DNA of 64,000 bases from Leptofilum sp965223285 (lineage in GTDB: Bacteria > Chloroflexota > Anaerolineae > Promineifilales > Promineifilaceae), in assembly GCF_965223285.1 (NCBI RefSeq), contig NZ_OZ244997.1, positions 2,046,001 to 2,110,000 on the forward strand. Reading direction: 5' to 3'. The position numbers and the translations under genes were made by a program. Numbering within the stretch: the stretch's first letter is position 1; every line of letters begins with the position of its first letter. Under the pieces are notes generated by a model. The model was not told the DNA's origin. It made no database searches and was given only the letters and a program-made list of their open reading frames with translations. Below are positions 61,534 through 64,000 of the stretch, one piece after another.

Positions 61534-64000
61534 TTATGGCTGTGCAGATAAGAAGCCAGCTTGGTACTGACCTACAGCCGTGTTTTCTTGAGCATAAGTG
61601 GACGTATTCCAGTAATAGCTGGCATTTTCAAAGTAGGTACCAGCCCAGTAGTTGCCACCAGCCCAATAGTTACCACCGGCCCAATAGTTGCCACCAGCCC
61701 AGTAATTACCGCCTGCCCAGAAGTTACCACCAGCCCAGTAATTACCGCCGTCCCAGAAGAAATCTTCGCCCTCTGGCAGCAGGTTCCGGTTGGCATCCAC
61801 AATGGCATAGCCGCCCCGCGCTTCGTCGTAAACAACTGGACCCACGTATGCCTCACCGGGGACCATGCCCACGTTGGCTTCGCCGTCGTAGTTGCCCAAG
61901 ACGGCATCAGGTGCCCAAACGCGGCCCGCGCCTTGCTGGAAGATGCTAGCAGCCAGCGTGCCATCATTATTCACAGACGGCCGAGCCGTGACCATCAGGC
62001 GATATTTTACCTGGTTAGGCGTCAGGTTTGGGTTGGCATCCAGCATCAGAGCCACAATACCGGAGGTAACGGCCGTTGCCGCCGACGTGCCCGAGCCTTG
62101 ATACCAGCCACCCGAGCGGCGCAGCTGCGGGTAAGTCTGAGCATAATCACTATTATCACCCACGTACATCAGCAAGTGCGCTCCGGGGGCCAGCACGTCT
62201 GGCTTAATAAAGCCCGTCTCAGATGGCCCAGAAGCACTGAACGGCGGCACGTAGTCATCATTAAGGTACAAGGGAGAATAATTATCCGTAAAAGCACCCA
62301 CCGTAATGATAAAGGGATCATTGCCGGGCGTGGTAATTGAACCAGCATCCGGGCCTGTGTTGCCAGCAGCCGCAACCACAACGACACCTTGAGCCCACAG
62401 CTGCTCAACAGCCTGGTTAATTGGATTGTTCCAGTATGCATCGGTCACACTGCCAGATAGCGACATGTTTACAATCCGAATATTGTATTGATCTTTGTTA
62501 TTTAGAATCCAGTCGAGACCAGCCAGGACGTTAGAAGTGTTCCCCTTGCCGTGCTGATCCAAAACCTGCACGCTGATTATCTCGGCCCCAGGTGCCACAG
62601 AAACAGGGTTGCCATAGGCATCCGTGGCACCGCCGGCAATCAGGCCAGCCATGTAGGTGCCGTGCCCGTTACCATCGCCTGCTGTATCCAGGCTAACATT
62701 GAAGAGTGCTTTGGTTGCTTTGCGCAACGCATATGTATTGACACCTGAATCGAGCACGGCGACGGTGACGCCAGTGCCATCAATGCCCATATCGTGCAAT
62801 TGATCGACACCTGTTACCTGCAAATAATCGTTGGGCTGGGCCTGGGGGGTTACGGCCGTTAACATCAGATCATCTACGTAAAGCACACAATCGCTACATC
62901 CTTTTATCCAGGCAACGGCATTCACATAGGCCGTATTTAGTGGCGCAATATTAGACACCTGAAAGGGGGACCAACTGTTAGTGAGCTCAATTTCATGGTA
63001 AGTTTCCGAGATAACATTTTTGTCTTCATCAAGATACTTCAATGACACCATTGCCTGGCCATTATTGGCAAAAGTATAGCCACCGGAGCTGAATTGATAA
63101 GCACTCGTTTGCTTCAGATACCCCGTGTACGTATATTCCATGTTTGACTCGCCTAACAACTCTTGCCAGATGCCAGCACCTTCCCAGTTTCCATTAATTT
63201 TCAAACTGGTTTCATCAACCGGTGAATCATTTACAACAACAATATTGTTACCTGAACCCCAAACGCCCCAATAATTTTCGCCATTGTTGAAGCTGCCGTT
63301 ATCAAGCATATTGACAGCATCAGCTTCAACCGTATCGCCCTGCTCCAATACCAGATCATCTAGATAGAGCTTGCCATCCCCATCTTTGCCAATCCAGATA
63401 TCAAAATACACTGCTTCAGGGGGAGCTTTGCCGCTAACATTTAGCACAGCATACTCAGAAGCATACTCAAGATCAGCATACATTAATGAGAGGAAATTAT
63501 AATTAGCATCATAAAATCCAATACTTACCTGTGCCCAATTGATATTTGAATACATTCTGTACCAACCTGAGAGTGTGTACGTTTGCTCTGGCGTGGCATT
63601 CAAATATTGCTGCACTGTTGCATAGCCTCTAGATAATTGAGCAGCTTTTTGGCCATTGTAGAAGTTATATGTATTTAACCGAACCAGCCCATAGGTGTGC
63701 CAACTTTGGAAATCATCTTCAAAGCCACCATTGTTTAAAAGATTGGTATCGTTTGGCGAAGTCGCTCCAGTTGAAGTCCCATCGGCAATGTTGCTATCCT
63801 CAATAGAAACTACTAATGAAACCTCATCAATAATAATGGACCCATCGAATCCTTCCGTCCATACGCGAGCCTTTACATATGCTGCCTGGGAGGGTACTTG
63901 GTATTCATTGACGTAATACTGGTAATCAGAAGCGGTGATTTCTACAATGTTGGCCGTGATGTAATAACCATTGACATCGTAAAAGTCCAGGCCAACACCA
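61534..64000 (-). CDS. Secreted subtilase, subtype B, partial at the right edge
   Basis: The frame stays open from its stop at 61534 to the window edge, so the gene continues beyond 64000; apparent internal starts near 63615 are not real starts. In the visible 820 codons, at least three beta-sandwich modules occur (NLLNNGGFEDDFQSW; NMLDNGSFNNGENYWG), the last before an S8 domain with VAVLDSGVNT, GNGHGTYMAGLIAG and GSGTSAATAVTSG. Six N[FY]WAG[GT] hexapeptides and an aromatic tail (YFENASYYWNTSTY) end the protein. Both domain order and tail match the subtype B protein at 52799. The signal peptide and propeptide are outside the window. Confidence 0.88.
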   Translation of the reverse strand, partial: GVGLDFYDVNGYYITANIVEITASDYQYYVNEYQVPSQAAYVKARVWTEGFDGSIIIDEVSLVVSIEDSNIADGTSTGATSPNDTNLLNNGGFEDDFQSWHTYGLVRLNTYNFYNGQKAAQLSRGYATVQQYLNATPEQTYTLSGWYRMYSNINWAQVSIGFYDANYNFLSLMYADLEYASEYAVLNVSGKAPPEAVYFDIWIGKDGDGKLYLDDLVLEQGDTVEADAVNMLDNGSFNNGENYWGVWGSGNNIVVVNDSPVDETSLKINGNWEGAGIWQELLGESNMEYTYTGYLKQTSAYQFSSGGYTFANNGQAMVSLKYLDEDKNVISETYHEIELTNSWSPFQVSNIAPLNTAYVNAVAWIKGCSDCVLYVDDLMLTAVTPQAQPNDYLQVTGVDQLHDMGIDGTGVTVAVLDSGVNTYALRKATKALFNVSLDTAGDGNGHGTYMAGLIAGGATDAYGNPVSVAPGAEIISVQVLDQHGKGNTSNVLAGLDWILNNKDQYNIRIVNMSLSGSVTDAYWNNPINQAVEQLWAQGVVVVAAAGNTGPDAGSITTPGNDPFIITVGAFTDNYSPLYLNDDYVPPFSASGPSETGFIKPDVLAPGAHLLMYVGDNSDYAQTYPQLRRSGGWYQGSGTSAATAVTSGIVALMLDANPNLTPNQVKYRLMVTARPSVNNDGTLAASIFQQGAGRVWAPDAVLGNYDGEANVGMVPGEAYVGPVVYDEARGGYAIVDANRNLLPEGEDFFWDGGNYWAGGNFWAGGNYWAGGNYWAGGNYWAGGNYWAGTYFENASYYWNTSTYAQENTAVGQYQAGFLSAQP
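61636..61743 (-). repeat. 18-bp tandem repeat coding N[FY]WAGG (6 units)
   Basis: Six 18-base units encode mainly NYWAGG (one NFWAGG, last NYWAGT). The Tyr/Phe ratio is the reverse of that in the other proteases. Confidence 0.92.

Overview
The window looks like chromosomal DNA of a Chloroflexota bacterium, probably Anaerolineae- or Caldilineae-like. That is an inference from gene content and style: an F420-type luciferase-like oxidoreductase, a long nuo operon whose NuoL has a His-rich loop, a single-chain glycyl-tRNA synthetase, an RskA-type anti-sigma factor, a tungsten-type aldehyde ferredoxin oxidoreductase and several large secreted subtilases. The most pervasive signature is the palindromic octamer ACGGCCGT. 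I counted about 84 exact copies by eye, roughly one every 760 bases. They fall in all reading frames, so many proteins here carry TAV, NGR or RP[FL] at these points.

Layout. 1-11 kb holds mixed single genes: LLM oxidoreductase, membrane transglutaminase-like protein, HtrA-type protease followed by a YbbN-like thioredoxin-TPR protein, RluA-type pseudouridine synthase with a P-loop protein, molybdopterin oxidoreductase, an AT-rich membrane protein and a metallophosphoesterase. 11.5-24.9 kb is the complex I operon nuoA to nuoM, closed by a strong terminator and lacking nuoN. 25-34.9 kb holds information-processing genes on the minus strand: rpoD, dnaG, an ECF sigma/anti-sigma pair, fused glyQS and recO. 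35-38.7 kb is a tungsto/molybdopterin neighbourhood: a protoglobin fused to a MoaD/ThiS-like beta-grasp domain, a free MoaD-like protein, an 85-residue partner and an aldehyde ferredoxin oxidoreductase. 39-45 kb carries cdd, a short glmU, an HNH nuclease gene split by an IS630-type element, tRNA-Gln and the recR-ybaB-dnaX group.

45.2-64 kb is the most unusual region. A 1156-residue Ser/Thr kinase-ATPase-TPR protein and an orphan histidine kinase are followed by four paralogous secreted subtilases. Each ends in a Trp-containing hexapeptide tandem repeat (N[FY]WAGG or GYMWAT). A 650-residue paralogue of the kinase's ATPase/TPR half, without kinase domain or Walker A motif, sits between two of the proteases. 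The proteases fall into two subtypes arranged alternately, which suggests duplication of a pair. The last one runs off the right edge.

Most starts were set by a visible Shine-Dalgarno sequence, and several are later than the longest open frame. Family assignments are from recognised motifs; no database search was run.
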